Positions 1 to 11,371 of a stretch of 64,000 nt of DNA are shown in pieces. Below the pieces are notes generated by a model. That model was not told where the DNA came from. It saw only the letters and a list, made by a program, of their open reading frames with translations, and did not search any database. Origin of the DNA: Thiohalobacter sp. IOR34 (GTDB lineage: Bacteria > Pseudomonadota > Gammaproteobacteria > Thiohalobacterales > Thiohalobacteraceae); assembly GCF_030406045.1 (NCBI RefSeq), contig NZ_CP128988.1:779438-843437 (forward strand), given 5' to 3'. Positions within the stretch are counted from its first letter, which is position 1; each line of letters opens with the position of its first letter. Made by a program: the position numbers and the translations under genes.

Positions 1-200
1 GAAACCCACGAAACGCACGAAAAAGGCTGATAGCCACGAAACCCACGAAATCCATAAAAAGGAGTGATAACCACGGAATCCATGGAAAACACGGAAGGTT
101 TCTTGCCGGGAGTCCGCGCGTAGCGCGTCTCCCGCAATGAATGGCTTTTTTCCGTGGATTCCGTGGCCATGGATCTTTTCGTGGAGTCCGTGGCCGTCGA
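1..200. repeat. CCACGGAATCC dyad repeat, copy 1
   Basis: Intergenic repeat running in from the window edge. It consists of short CCACGAAA / CCACGGAATCC words, a GC-rich hairpin (CCGGGAGTCCGCGCG paired with CGCGTCTCCCG, about 107-133), then the inverse words CCGTGGATTCCGTGGCC. The whole unit is an imperfect long palindrome. Open frames through it give FRGFRGHG-type peptides that are not genes; one of them artificially extends the following msrQ frame. Six further copies lie between here and 12.8 kb and none was seen later in the window. Confidence 0.85.
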
Positions 201-263
201 TCATCCTTTTCTCTGGCGATTATTGATGACCCTGCATTCTGGAGCCTGGCGTTTCCTGTGGTC

Positions 264-854
264 ATGACGAGGAGAGATGCACGACCGCTCCTCTTCGTGG
301 TCTGCCTGTTGCCGTTGGCCTGGCTGGTCTACGGGGTGCTGGCCGACCGTCTGGGTGCCAATCCGATCGAGGCCATCACCCAGGCTACTGGCCTGTGGAC
401 CCTGCGCCTGCTAGTGCTGGGCCTGCTGATGACGCCGCTCAGGCGCCTGTTCGGCTGGCAGTGGCCGCTGAGGCTACGGCGCATGCTGGGGCTGTTCGCC
501 TTCTTCTATGCCTCCCTGCATCTGCTGACCTACCTGTGGCTGGACCAGTTCTTCGACTGGGGCGAGATCGGCCGCGATCTGCTCAAACGTCCCTTCATCA
601 CCCTCGGCATGACGGCCTGGCTGTTGCTGGTCCCTCTGGCCATGACCTCGACGCGAGGCATGATGCGCCGCCTCGGTCGTCACTGGAAGGCGCTGCATCG
701 ACTGGTCTATCTGGTGGCCCCCCTGGGGGCGCTGCATTTCCTGCTGCTGGTCAAGGCCGACTGGCGGGAGCCGCTGCTCTACCTGCTGTTGACGGCTGGG
801 CTGCTGATGCTGCGCCTGCCGCGCGTCGCCGCCCGCCGACCGTTGCGCGGCTGA
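264..854 (+). CDS. msrQ: MsrQ-like heme-binding membrane subunit of the periplasmic methionine sulfoxide reductase
   Basis: A 196-residue inner-membrane protein of the MsrQ/YedZ ferric-reductase-like family, which carries electrons from the quinone pool or flavin reductase to periplasmic MsrP for repair of oxidised methionines. Several hydrophobic helices are visible (LLFVVCLLPLAWLVYGVL near the start, LLVLGLLMTPLRRLFG, FAFFYASLHLLTYLWL, LHRLVYLVAPLGALHFLLL). Conserved histidines fall in the ASLHLL and LHRLVYL/LHFLLL helices, as expected for b-heme ligands. The open frame runs back to 141, but residues before MTRRDARPLL are translated repeat, so ATG 264 is chosen. The catalytic partner msrP would be expected just upstream, outside the window. 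Length fits the family (about 200 residues). Confidence 0.85.
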   Translation: MTRRDARPLLFVVCLLPLAWLVYGVLADRLGANPIEAITQATGLWTLRLLVLGLLMTPLRRLFGWQWPLRLRRMLGLFAFFYASLHLLTYLWLDQFFDWGEIGRDLLKRPFITLGMTAWLLLVPLAMTSTRGMMRRLGRHWKALHRLVYLVAPLGALHFLLLVKADWREPLLYLLLTAGLLMLRLPRVAARRPLRG

Positions 855-903
855 CGGCACTGGTATAGTAGGACCGTCCATAAGCCGGAAGAAGGTCGCC
901 AGC

Positions 904-2499
904 ATGGTACGTCGTCTGTTCATCATCCTTTCGCTGTTCAGCATCCTGCTGGTGGTGGCGCTGGCCCAGCGTTGGCCCGCTGCCTGGTGGCTGTTTGTGA
1001 TCATTGGGCCGTTCATTCTCCTTGGCCTCTTCGACATGAGTCAGCGCCGTCATACCATTCGCCGCATCTATCCGGTGATCGGCAATCTGCGCTATCTGTT
1101 CGAGGCCATTCGCCCGGAGATCCAGCAGTATTTCGTGGAGTCCGACACCAACGGCCTGCCCTTCAGCCGCGAATTCCGCTCGCTGGTCTATCAGCGGGCC
1201 AAGGGGGTGCGTGACACGCGGCCCTTCGGTACCGTCTTCGAGGTCTATCGCCCCGGCTATGAGTGGATGAATCCCTCGCTGGCCCCACATCCGGCGCCGG
1301 CGCAGGAGCCGCGGGTGAGCATCGGGGGGGCAGATTGCAGCCAGCCCTATGCGGCCTCCCATCTGAACATCTCGGCCATGAGCTACGGGGCCCTGGGCAG
1401 GAACGCCATCCTGGCACTGAACAAGGGGGCGCGGCTCGGTGGTTTTGCACATAACACCGGCGAAGGCGGGATCAGCTCCTGGCACTTGGAGCATGGCGGT
1501 GATCTGGTCTGGCAGATCGGCACCGGCTACTTCGGCTGCCGTACGCCGCAAGGCCGTTTCGACGCTGAGCTGTTCGCCGAGCGCGCACGCCTGCCGCAGG
1601 TGAAGATGATCGAGATCAAGCTGTCGCAGGGTGCCAAGCCCGGCCATGGTGGTATCCTGCCGGCGGCCAAGGTAACCGAAGAGATCGCCCGGATCCGCCT
1701 GGTGCCGCAGGGTGAGGATGTCATCTCGCCGCCGGGCCACACGGCCTTCGATTCCCCGCTCGGCCTGCTCGAGTTCATTGCCCGGCTGCGTGAGCTGTCC
1801 GGGGGCAAGCCGGTTGGCTTCAAGCTCTGCGTCGGCCATCGCGCCGAGTTCTTCGGCATCTGCAAGGCGATGCTGGAGACCGGTATCACCCCGGACTTCA
1901 TCACCGTCGACGGCAGCGAGGGCGGCACCGGAGCCGCGCCCATCGAGCTGACCAATTCGGTGGGCATGCCCATGCGTGACGGCCTGCTGCTGGTGCACAA
2001 CGCACTGCGGGGCATCGGCCTGCGCGACCGGGTGCGGCTGATCGCCGCCGGCAAGGTCGCCTCGGCCTTCCATCTCGCCCGGCTCCTGGCGCTGGGGGCG
2101 GACAGCGTCAACGCCGCCCGCAGCATGATGTTTGCCTTGGGCTGCATCCAGTCCCGCCAGTGCAATACCAACCGCTGTCCGACCGGGGTGGCCACCCAGG
2201 ACCCCGCCCGCTATCGCCAGCTCGATATCGACGACAAGGCCGAACGGGTGGCCCGCTATCACGCCAGCACCATCCGTGCCCTCTTGGAACTGACCGGCAG
2301 CGCCGGCCTGTGCGGCCCCGAGGCGATCCGACCCCACCATATCATGCGGCGCATCGACGGTACCGATATCCGCAGCTACGCTGAGCTCTATCCCTGGGTC
2401 GAGAGCGGCTGCCTGCTGCAGTCCGGCTGTGTACCTGCCGCCTGGGCGGCCGACTGGCGGCGCGCCGATCCCCGGGAGTGGGGGTGTCGGGCAGGTTGA
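904..2499 (+). CDS. FMN-binding glutamate synthase family protein (membrane-anchored)
   Basis: A 531-residue protein with two N-terminal hydrophobic segments (residues about 5-20 and 24-40) followed by a GltB-type FMN/TIM-barrel domain. Typical family features are ISAMSYGALGRNAILALNKGA, NTGEGGIS, KPGHGGILPAAKVTEEIA, PPGHTAFDS, TVDGSEGGTGAAPIELTNSVGMP and a cysteine cluster near CIQSRQCNTNRCPTGVATQDP that in glutamate synthase binds a 3Fe-4S cluster. It lacks the glutamine amidotransferase domain and the C-terminal beta-helix, so it is not a full glutamate synthase. Stand-alone proteins of this type are common and mostly uncharacterised; an FMN oxidoreductase role is inferred. It starts 50 bp after msrQ, with a TATAGT word at 864-869 in the gap. 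Confidence 0.85.
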   Translation: MVRRLFIILSLFSILLVVALAQRWPAAWWLFVIIGPFILLGLFDMSQRRHTIRRIYPVIGNLRYLFEAIRPEIQQYFVESDTNGLPFSREFRSLVYQRAKGVRDTRPFGTVFEVYRPGYEWMNPSLAPHPAPAQEPRVSIGGADCSQPYAASHLNISAMSYGALGRNAILALNKGARLGGFAHNTGEGGISSWHLEHGGDLVWQIGTGYFGCRTPQGRFDAELFAERARLPQVKMIEIKLSQGAKPGHGGILPAAKVTEEIARIRLVPQGEDVISPPGHTAFDSPLGLLEFIARLRELSGGKPVGFKLCVGHRAEFFGICKAMLETGITPDFITVDGSEGGTGAAPIELTNSVGMPMRDGLLLVHNALRGIGLRDRVRLIAAGKVASAFHLARLLALGADSVNAARSMMFALGCIQSRQCNTNRCPTGVATQDPARYRQLDIDDKAERVARYHASTIRALLELTGSAGLCGPEAIRPHHIMRRIDGTDIRSYAELYPWVESGCLLQSGCVPAAWAADWRRADPREWGCRAG

Positions 2500-2509
2500 C
2501 ATCATGCCA

Positions 2510-2582
2510 ATCGCGGCCTGGAGGCCGCTCCTACGGGGCGTGGCGGCGCAATATGTTGCAGGAGCGGCCTCCAGGCCGCGAT
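2510..2582. repeat. REP inverted pair (GTAGGAGCGG...CCGCGAT family)
   Basis: Two REP half-units in inverted orientation: ATCGCGGCCTGGAGGCCGCT at the left and AGGAGCGGCCTCCAGGCCGC at the right, separated by about 23 bases. Each half is itself palindromic (GGCCTGGAGGCC), so the pair can form a large cruciform or RNA hairpin. It sits just after the FMN oxidoreductase stop. With the next entry it occupies part of the 439-base gene-free stretch 2500-2938; no gene or clear promoter is seen in the remainder. Confidence 0.85.
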
Positions 2583-2584
2583 AC

Positions 2585-2662
2585 CCGGAGTCGATCGAAC
2601 AGGCTGTACCCCGCTGCGAGAAGCCATTTGCGAGCCTCCCGGCCTTGTATGCCGCCTGCACC
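2585..2662 (-). repeat. Internal fragment of the TAGCCYGGATATTG element family
   Basis: The stretch containing AAGCCATTTGCGAGCCTCCC matches, in reverse complement, the interior of the element at 24862-25307 (GGGAGGCTCGCAAATGG). The preceding GTCGATCGAACAGGC word recurs at 25206 and 34576. No terminal inverted repeat is found here, so this is a decayed internal piece adjacent to the REP pair, in the same arrangement seen in the longer copies. Confidence 0.65.
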
Positions 2663-2938
2663 TGGCCACCAGGGCGACCGGGCGGCGTGTGGAAGCTGTT
2701 GAAAGATCTGTGAATAGGTGTGATTTCCGATGCGCATGCCCGGGTCCACTTTGGACCGCTGCCCGGCCTGGCCCGGCCTTGGCGGGTCCAGCCACGCCAT
2801 CATCCGGGATCATGATGCAATAGGCGGGTTAATCAAACGGCCAGACAGGCCGATAGATCTTTAGATTCCGCCCCTGGCCGCAAAGCGGATCGCTGAGATC
2901 AGGCAAGGGGCCATGGATGGTGTGGTGGACGCTTGCAC

Positions 2939-4861
2939 ATGAAGAGACAGATCTCCCGGCTGAACAGGTTGCCCTGGCCGCAGGTGCTGGCTGTGGCCGT
3001 GCTCGGGATGCTTGGCGGTCTTGTTGGCTGGCTGCTGCTGCAGTCCGATGCCAGGGCCGCCGGTGCCTGGTCCGGCCTGACCGGTTACGGCGGGTTCATC
3101 ACCCTCAGCATGCTGCTGGCCATCGGTGTTGTCCTCTGGCAACGCTGTTCGACCCGGGAGCTGGCGGAACGCGAGCAGGTTTTCCGTACCGCCCTCGATC
3201 AGGGTTTCAGCGAGATCTACATCTTCGATGCCGACAGCCTGAAGTTCCTGAACGCCAATCAGAGCGCCCGCGAGAACCTGGGCTATTCGCAGCAGGAGTT
3301 GAGCGGGATGACACCGCTCGATATCAAGCCGGAGTATGACCGGGCAGCTTTTGCGGCGCTGGGCGAGCCGCTCAGAACGGGCAAGACGGCCATGGTCACC
3401 TTCGAGACCTGCCACCGCCGCAAGGACGGCTCGACCTATCCAGTGGAGATTCGCCTGCAGTTGTCGGATACCGGAAGAAGCCGGGTATTTCTCGCCATCG
3501 TGCAGGACATCAGCGAGCGGGAGGCCCATGCCCGGGAACTGGAGCACCGGGCGTTGCACGATCCGCTGTCCGGCCTGCCCGGCCGGACCCTGTTGCTCGA
3601 CCGGATGGAGCAGGCCTTGTCGGCGGCCAGGCGCGCCGGAACGCCGTTGATGCTGATCATCCTCGATCCCAGCCGGATGCAGGAGATCAACGACATACTG
3701 GGCCATGCCAACGGGGACCTGCTGCTCAAACAGGTGGCGCAGCGGCTCAAGGGGCTGTTCCGGGCCGCGGACACCATAGCCCGCCTTAGCGCCGATGAGT
3801 ATGCCATCCTTCTGCCGGAGGGTGTGGAGAGGGCCGCCGCCCTGGTCGAGAGAATCCGGCGTGCCTTTCAGGCCCCCTTCCTGGTCGATGGTTCCGTGCT
3901 GCGCATCGATTTCTCCATTGGCATTGCGGTCTATCCGCAGCACGGGGACTCACCCTCCTGCCTGATTCAGCATGCCGATATCGCCCTCCGCGTGGCCAAG
4001 ATGGAAAGGCTGCCCTACGCGGTGTTCAGGGCCGAGGACAATCCTTTCAGCCACCGCCGGCTGAGGCTGCTGGGCGACCTGCATTCGGCGATCGAGGGTG
4101 ACCAGATCGACCTCCATTACCAGCCCCAGGTCGAACTGGAGAGCGAAAAGGCGGTCGGCGTGGAGGCGCTGGCCCGCTGGTTTCATCCGGATGAAGGGCA
4201 GATATCCCCGGCCGAGTTCGTGCCCATGGCCGAGCAGACGGGCCTCATCGGCCCGCTTACCGAATGTGTGCTGCGTCGTGCGGTGCGCCAGTCCCGGTTG
4301 TGGAAGGAGGCCGGGGTGGAATTGACGATCTCGGTCAATCTCTCGGTCCGCAATCTGCTCGACAAGAACTTTCCCGCCTGGCTGGCCGGGCTGCTCGGTC
4401 GCGAGGGCGTGGCGGCGGGACAGATCGCCCTGGAAATCACCGAGGATGTGCTGATGCGCAACCCCGAGGCCACCCTGCGGGCTCTGCACGAGTTGCATGC
4501 CATGGGGCTCGGGCTGCATATCGACGACTACGGGACCGGCTATTCGTCACTCTCCTATCTGCGCCATTTTCCAGTCGATTGCCTGAAGATCGACCGTTCC
4601 TTCGTGGGTGACATCCTGGTCAACGAACAGGCCACGGTGATCGTGCACTCGACCATTGATCTGGCGCGCAAGCTGGGCCTTCGGGTGATTGCCGAAGGGG
4701 TCGAGGAAGCCGGGGCGCTGGATCTGCTGCGCAGCTTCGGTTGCGACCAGGTACAGGGCTTCATCTACAGCCGACCACTTCCCCCGGATGTCTTCCTGGA
4801 GTGGTTGGGACCCTATCAGGGGGTGGCATCAGCCACCGCCCGTTCTCTTCCGGAGTGTTGA
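2939..4861 (+). CDS. PAS-GGDEF-EAL protein, probable c-di-GMP phosphodiesterase
   Basis: A 640-residue signalling protein: two N-terminal membrane helices (about 14-34 and 50-67), a PAS domain (about 78-195), a GGDEF domain (about 200-365) and an EAL domain (about 375-620). The diguanylate cyclase signature is degenerate, reading SADEY at 284-288 where active enzymes have GGDEF, so cyclase activity is unlikely. The EAL domain keeps EAL at 409-411, ALEITED, DDYGTG at 529-534, LKID at 549-552 and EGVE at 586-589, so hydrolysis of c-di-GMP is expected. TTG 2933 is possible, but ATG 2939 is preferred. The following CBS gene starts 5 bases after the stop, suggesting co-transcription. Confidence 0.9.
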   Translation: MKRQISRLNRLPWPQVLAVAVLGMLGGLVGWLLLQSDARAAGAWSGLTGYGGFITLSMLLAIGVVLWQRCSTRELAEREQVFRTALDQGFSEIYIFDADSLKFLNANQSARENLGYSQQELSGMTPLDIKPEYDRAAFAALGEPLRTGKTAMVTFETCHRRKDGSTYPVEIRLQLSDTGRSRVFLAIVQDISEREAHARELEHRALHDPLSGLPGRTLLLDRMEQALSAARRAGTPLMLIILDPSRMQEINDILGHANGDLLLKQVAQRLKGLFRAADTIARLSADEYAILLPEGVERAAALVERIRRAFQAPFLVDGSVLRIDFSIGIAVYPQHGDSPSCLIQHADIALRVAKMERLPYAVFRAEDNPFSHRRLRLLGDLHSAIEGDQIDLHYQPQVELESEKAVGVEALARWFHPDEGQISPAEFVPMAEQTGLIGPLTECVLRRAVRQSRLWKEAGVELTISVNLSVRNLLDKNFPAWLAGLLGREGVAAGQIALEITEDVLMRNPEATLRALHELHAMGLGLHIDDYGTGYSSLSYLRHFPVDCLKIDRSFVGDILVNEQATVIVHSTIDLARKLGLRVIAEGVEEAGALDLLRSFGCDQVQGFIYSRPLPPDVFLEWLGPYQGVASATARSLPEC

Positions 4862-4865
4862 AGCC

Positions 4866-5288
4866 ATGAATATCGCCGGCATCATGTCCAGACAGGTCGC
4901 CAAGGTCGACATGGACGCCAGCCTGGGCGCGGTCAAGAGACTCTTCGACAACGGGGCCTTCCATCACCTGCTGGTCACGGACGGCGTGCGTCTGGTCGGG
5001 GTGGTCTCGGATCGGGATGTCCTCAAATGGATCAGTCCGAGGCTGGATACCCTGGCGGAAACGGCAAAGGACAAGAACGTGCTGCGCAAGCCCGTGCACC
5101 AGATCATGAGCCGCAAGCCGATGACCCTGTCACCGGACGATACGCTAGAGACCGCCGCCGAGAGGCTGCTGGCGGGTGGCGTCTCCTGTCTGCCGGTGGT
5201 CGAGGCCGGGGACCGATTGGTCGGGATCGTGACCTGGAAGGATCTGCTGCGTTATTTCCTCGCCTGTGAGACCACCGGCCTGGCTTGA
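4866..5288 (+). CDS. Tandem CBS-domain protein
   Basis: A 140-residue protein consisting of two CBS domains and little else: MNIAGIMSRQVAKVDMDASL...LVGVVSDRDVLKW (about 1-60) and IMSRKPMTLSPDDTL...LVGIVTWKDLLRY (about 80-135). CBS pairs bind adenine nucleotides and act as energy sensors; the partner here is unknown. The longer open frame that begins inside the upstream gene is ignored because ATG 4866 matches the family start and lies 5 bases after the PAS-GGDEF-EAL stop. The operon suggests a link between adenylate state and c-di-GMP turnover, which is inference only. Confidence 0.88.
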   Translation: MNIAGIMSRQVAKVDMDASLGAVKRLFDNGAFHHLLVTDGVRLVGVVSDRDVLKWISPRLDTLAETAKDKNVLRKPVHQIMSRKPMTLSPDDTLETAAERLLAGGVSCLPVVEAGDRLVGIVTWKDLLRYFLACETTGLA

Positions 5289-5455
5289 TGGCCACGGAAG
5301 TCAGGGAACACGCGGATGGGGATACGGCCACGAAACCCACGAAATCCGCAAAAAGATCCATAGCCACGGAATCCACGGAAAAGAGCCACTGTTCCGGGAG
5401 ACGCGCTGCGCGCGGACTCCCGGCAAGAAATCGTCCGTGTTTTCCGTGGCTATCG
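5289..5455. repeat. CCACGGAATCC dyad repeat, copy 2
   Basis: Fills the gap between the converging CBS and ettA genes. Central hairpin CCGGGAGACGCGC / GCGCGGACTCCCGG, flanked on the left by CCACGAAACCCACGAAATCC and CCACGGAATCCACGGAAAA and on the right by CCGTGTTTTCCGTGGCTAT. The hairpin is in the opposite orientation to copies 1 and 4. It could act as a bidirectional transcription stop between convergent genes, but no clear T-tract terminator is seen. Confidence 0.85.
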
Positions 5456-5457
5456 AA

Positions 5458-7122
<1,665 letters not shown>

Positions 7123-7164
7123 ACTCGATTTCGTGAACCGTGGTTGAAAGGGCGGCTATTATAA

Positions 7165-7410
7165 CGGATAGCCGCGAAATACGCGGAACGGCGTGGATGG
7201 CCACGGAATCCATGGGCGTTTGGAGTTTTAGCCACGGAATCCACGAAACCCACGAAAAACATGGCCACGGAATCCACGGAAAAAGCTATTTTTCCGGGAG
7301 ACGCGCTACGTGCGGACTCCCGGCAAGGAACCTTCCGTGTTTTCCGTGGATTCCGTGGCTATAGATCTTTTTGCGGATTTCGCGGGTTTCGTGGCCATAT
7401 ATCTTTGACT
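7165..7410. repeat. CCACGGAATCC dyad repeat, copy 3
   Basis: Fills most of the gap between the divergent ettA and deacetylase-family genes. It shows three or four CCACGGAATCC/CCACGAAACC words, hairpin CCGGGAGACGCGC...GCGGACTCCCGG, then CCGTGTTTTCCGTGGATTCC and TTTCGTGGCCAT. Orientation as copy 2. Because it lies between divergent genes it overlaps both promoter regions. Confidence 0.85.
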
Positions 7411-7448
7411 TTGCGGGTTCGTGGTCATGGCCCACGGGGGTTCGAGAG

Positions 7449-8402
7449 ATGAACGTCTGCGTGACAGTCGGCGAGGCGCTGGCCCGCTATGGTTTTGGGG
7501 AGGGGCATCCCTTCGGGCCGGACCGGCTGGATGCCTTCTGGCGGCGCATGCAGGCCGAGGGGCTGGATGCGCGGGTGCGGGTGGTGGAGCCGTCGATGGC
7601 CGAGGCCGGCGAGATCGAGCGCTTCCATACGTCGGACTACATCGCCCGGGTGCGGGCGCAGTCGGAGAGCGGGGAAGGGTTCCTCGATTACGGCGACACC
7701 CCGGCCTTCGTCGGCGTCTACGAGGCGGCGGCGACCGTGGCCGGCAGCGTGCTGGCGGCGGTCGATGCGCTGGTCGCGGGCGACTGCCAGCGGGCCTTCG
7801 TGCCCATCGCCGGGCTGCATCACGCGCGGCGCGACCGGGCGGCCGGTTTCTGCGTCTTCAACGACTGCGGTGTGGCGATCGAGGCACTGCGTGCCAGGCA
7901 CGGCATCCGCCGTGTCGCCTATGTCGATATCGACGCTCACCATGGCGACGGTGTTTTCTACGCCTTCGTCGATGATCCGGAGCTGATCTTCGCCGATATC
8001 CACCAGGACGGCCGCACCCTCTACCCCGGTACCGGCGATCTCACCGAGACCGGCGAGGGCGCGGCGGCCGGCACCAAACTCAACATCCCGGCCCCGCCCG
8101 GGGCCGACGACGCCTTCTTTTTCGAGGCCTGGGAGCGGGTCGAGGCCTTCGTCCGGGCCGGCCGGCCCGAGTTCGTCATCCTCCAGTGCGGCGCCGACAG
8201 CCTGGGCGGCGATCCCATCACCCAACTGAATTTCACCGCCGCCGCCCACGGTCACGCCGCCGCCCGGCTCAGCATTCTGGCAGACGAGTGTTGTCAGGGG
8301 CGTCTGCTGGCATTGGGTGGCGGCGGCTACAACCGCGACAACCTGGCCGCCGCCTGGACGGCGGTGGTGCGGGCGATGCTCGAATCTGCCACCGCGGGTT
8401 GA
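7449..8402 (+). CDS. Histone deacetylase superfamily hydrolase (AcuC/acetylpolyamine amidohydrolase type)
   Basis: A 317-residue protein of the zinc-dependent deacetylase fold. Visible motifs: the active-site histidine region PIAGLHHARRDRAAGFCVFND, zinc-ligand segment YVDIDAHHGDGVFYAF (D-x-H), FADIHQDGRTLYPGTG, the second aspartate region LQCGADSLGGDPI and the glycine loop LALGGGGYNRDNLAAAW that carries the catalytic tyrosine. In bacteria these enzymes deacetylate small molecules or protein lysines; the substrate cannot be told from sequence. ATG 7449 is chosen because upstream codons are repeat-derived. Repeats flank it on both sides and no partner gene is evident. Confidence 0.88.
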   Translation: MNVCVTVGEALARYGFGEGHPFGPDRLDAFWRRMQAEGLDARVRVVEPSMAEAGEIERFHTSDYIARVRAQSESGEGFLDYGDTPAFVGVYEAAATVAGSVLAAVDALVAGDCQRAFVPIAGLHHARRDRAAGFCVFNDCGVAIEALRARHGIRRVAYVDIDAHHGDGVFYAFVDDPELIFADIHQDGRTLYPGTGDLTETGEGAAAGTKLNIPAPPGADDAFFFEAWERVEAFVRAGRPEFVILQCGADSLGGDPITQLNFTAAAHGHAAARLSILADECCQGRLLALGGGGYNRDNLAAAWTAVVRAMLESATAG

Positions 8403-8630
8403 ATGGCCACGAAATCCACGAAACCCACGAAATCGCAAAAAGATCTATAGCCACGGAATCCACGGAAAACAAGGAAGGTTCCTCGCCGGGAGTCCGCGCG
8501 TGGCGCGTCTCCCGGAAAAAACAATTTTTCCGTGTTTTCCGTGGCTATGTTTTTCGTGGGTTTCGTGGATTTCGTGGCTAAAACTCTAAACATCCGTGTT
8601 TTTCCGTGGATTCCGTGGCCATAATCCTTT
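8403..8630. repeat. CCACGGAATCC dyad repeat, copy 4
   Basis: Begins at the stop codon of the deacetylase gene. Words CCACGAAATCCACGAAACCC and CCACGGAATCCACGGAAAA, hairpin CCGGGAGTCCGCGCG / GCGCGTCTCCCGG, then two blocks of CCGTGTTTTCCGTGG and TTCGTGGATTTCGTGGC. Same orientation as copy 1. Confidence 0.85.
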
Positions 8631-8667
8631 TCGATCGAACGATACAGGGTCATTACGAGGCTGGTAG

Positions 8668-9120
8668 GTGAAATTTCTCTGCGACGAGATGCTGAAGGGG
8701 CTGGCCCGCTGGCTGCGGGCAGCCGGCTATGATGCCGAGTTGGCCACCGACGGTGAAGGTGACCGGGCGCTGCTGGAGCGGGCGCGGCGGGAGGGGCGGC
8801 TGCTGCTGACGCGGGACCGCAAGCTTCTGGAATTCCGCGATGCGGGGCGTGACGTGCTGCTGCTCGAGTGCAACGGCCTGGCCGAGTGCGCCCACGAGCT
8901 GGTCGCCCGCCTTGGCCTCGACTGGCAGCATCGGCCGTTTACGCGTTGCCTGGTGTGCAATGTCCCTGTGGAGCCGGCGGGTCCGGAGGATGCGGACCGC
9001 GTCCCCGCCGACGTGCGCGAGGGGCCCCTGTACCGCTGCCCCCGCTGCGGGCGGCTCTACTGGGAGGGCAGCCACGTGCGCCGCATGCGCACACGGCTGG
9101 CCGATTGGAAGACTAGATAA
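8668..9120 (+). CDS. Mut7-C RNase domain protein
   Basis: A 150-residue protein with the Mut7-C architecture: a PIN-like N-terminal part (MKFLCDEMLKGLARWLRAAGYD, then LLLTRDRKLL) and a C-terminal zinc ribbon with CLVCNVP and CPRCGRLYWEGSH. The acidic residues D6, E7, D83-like TRD positions fit a PIN nuclease centre. Bacterial members are predicted RNases without known targets. The start is GTG 8668. The gene is isolated by repeats on both sides. Confidence 0.85.
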   Translation: MKFLCDEMLKGLARWLRAAGYDAELATDGEGDRALLERARREGRLLLTRDRKLLEFRDAGRDVLLLECNGLAECAHELVARLGLDWQHRPFTRCLVCNVPVEPAGPEDADRVPADVREGPLYRCPRCGRLYWEGSHVRRMRTRLADWKTR

Positions 9121-9154
9121 TTACGCAACTTGCTGAGTATATAGGTATTTTTAA

Positions 9155-9360
9155 AATAGCCACGAAATCCGCGAAACCCACGAAAATGCTTTGCGTCTAG
9201 GGGTCTTGATAGCCACGGAATCCACGGAAAAAAGCTGTTTTTTCCGGGAGACGCGCCACGCGCGGACTCCCGGCGAGGAACCTTCCGTGTTTTCCGTGGA
9301 TTCCGTGGCCATAGATCTTTTTGCGGGTTCCGTAGGTTTTCGTGGATTCCGTGGCCATCC
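9155..9360. repeat. CCACGGAATCC dyad repeat, copy 5
   Basis: Lies upstream of glyA. CCACGAAATCCGCGAAACCC words, CCACGGAATCCACGGAAAA, hairpin CCGGGAGACGCGCC...GCGCGGACTCCCGG, then CCGTGTTTTCCGTGGATTCC and a last GTGGATTCCGTGGCC. Orientation as copies 2 and 3. The 110 bases between the repeat and glyA should hold the glyA promoter; no hexamer pair stands out. Confidence 0.85.
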
Positions 9361-9474
9361 CCTCCCTCCCTTCCCGGATCCCTGCCAGAATGCCCCCAAA
9401 TCGGCTATCATTGGCCGCTTTCGCCCGCCCCTCCTGGCGCGGGCCGTGATTCTGGTCAGATTCAGAGGTGAACG

Positions 9475-10731
<1,257 letters not shown>

Positions 10732-10737
10732 ATCGTC

Positions 10738-11241
10738 ATGCACTGTCCCTTCTGCGGCGCCGAGGAGACCAAGGTCATCGACTCGCGCTTGACCAGCGAG
10801 GGGGCTCAGGTGCGCCGTCGCCGCGAATGCCTGGGTTGTGGCGAGCGCTTCACCACCTTCGAGCAGGCGGTGCTGGTGATGCCACGCATCGTCAAGCGTG
10901 ACGGTACCCGCGAGCCGTTCAACGAGGAAAAGATGCGCGCCGGCATTCTGCGGGCCCTGGAGAAGCGGCCGGTGGCGACCGAACAGATCGAGGCTGCCAT
11001 CGAGCGTATCCAGCACCGTCTGCATGCCAGCGGCGAGCGCGAGTTGCCCTCGCAGCAGATCGGCGAATGGATCATGCAGGAACTGCGCAGCCTGGACCAG
11101 GTGGCCTATGTGCGCTTCGCCTCGGTCTACCGCAGTTTCCAGGATGTCAACGCCTTCCGCGAGGAGATCGAACGCCTGGAGCGCGAACCGACCCCGGAAG
11201 AGCGGCGTGATCAGATTCCGCTGATCCCGGACGACGAATGA
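10738..11241 (+). CDS. nrdR: Transcriptional repressor NrdR
   Basis: A 167-residue regulator of ribonucleotide reductase operons. The N-terminus is a zinc ribbon ([17 protein letters not shown] ... [12 protein letters not shown]) and residues about 49-139 form an ATP-cone domain that senses dATP/ATP ([22 protein letters not shown]...). It starts 6 bases after glyA and is probably co-transcribed with it. No NrdR box was identified in this window, so its targets lie elsewhere. Confidence 0.96.
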   Translation: MHCPFCGAEETKVIDSRLTSEGAQVRRRRECLGCGERFTTFEQAVLVMPRIVKRDGTREPFNEEKMRAGILRALEKRPVATEQIEAAIERIQHRLHASGERELPSQQIGEWIMQELRSLDQVAYVRFASVYRSFQDVNAFREEIERLEREPTPEERRDQIPLIPDDE

Positions 11242-11243
11242 GA

Positions 11244-11345
11244 ACAGCCACGGAAGACACGGACAAATCGATTGCCGGGAGACCGCGCGCAGCGCGTCTC
11301 CCGGAAACTGGGATGTTTTTCCGTGGATTCCGTGGCCAAAATCCT
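11244..11345. repeat. CCACGGAATCC dyad repeat, copy 6 (short)
   Basis: Compact copy between nrdR and ribD. The core hairpin CCGGGAGACCGCGCG / GCGCGTCTCCCGG is intact, with only single CCACGGAAGAC and TTCCGTGGATTCCGTGGCC arms left. It interrupts an otherwise tightly spaced operon and could act as an RNA hairpin in the transcript. Confidence 0.8.
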
Positions 11346-11371
11346 TTCATGGGTTCCGGGGCCCTGTGATC

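Noticed and set aside
141..263. N-terminal extension of MsrQ
   Set aside because: These codons are translated CCACGG repeat (FRGFRGHGSFRG); ATG 264 is the sensible start.
751..2661. 636-residue open frame antisense to the FMN oxidoreductase
   Set aside because: Shadow frame; the sense strand encodes a recognised family with conserved motifs.
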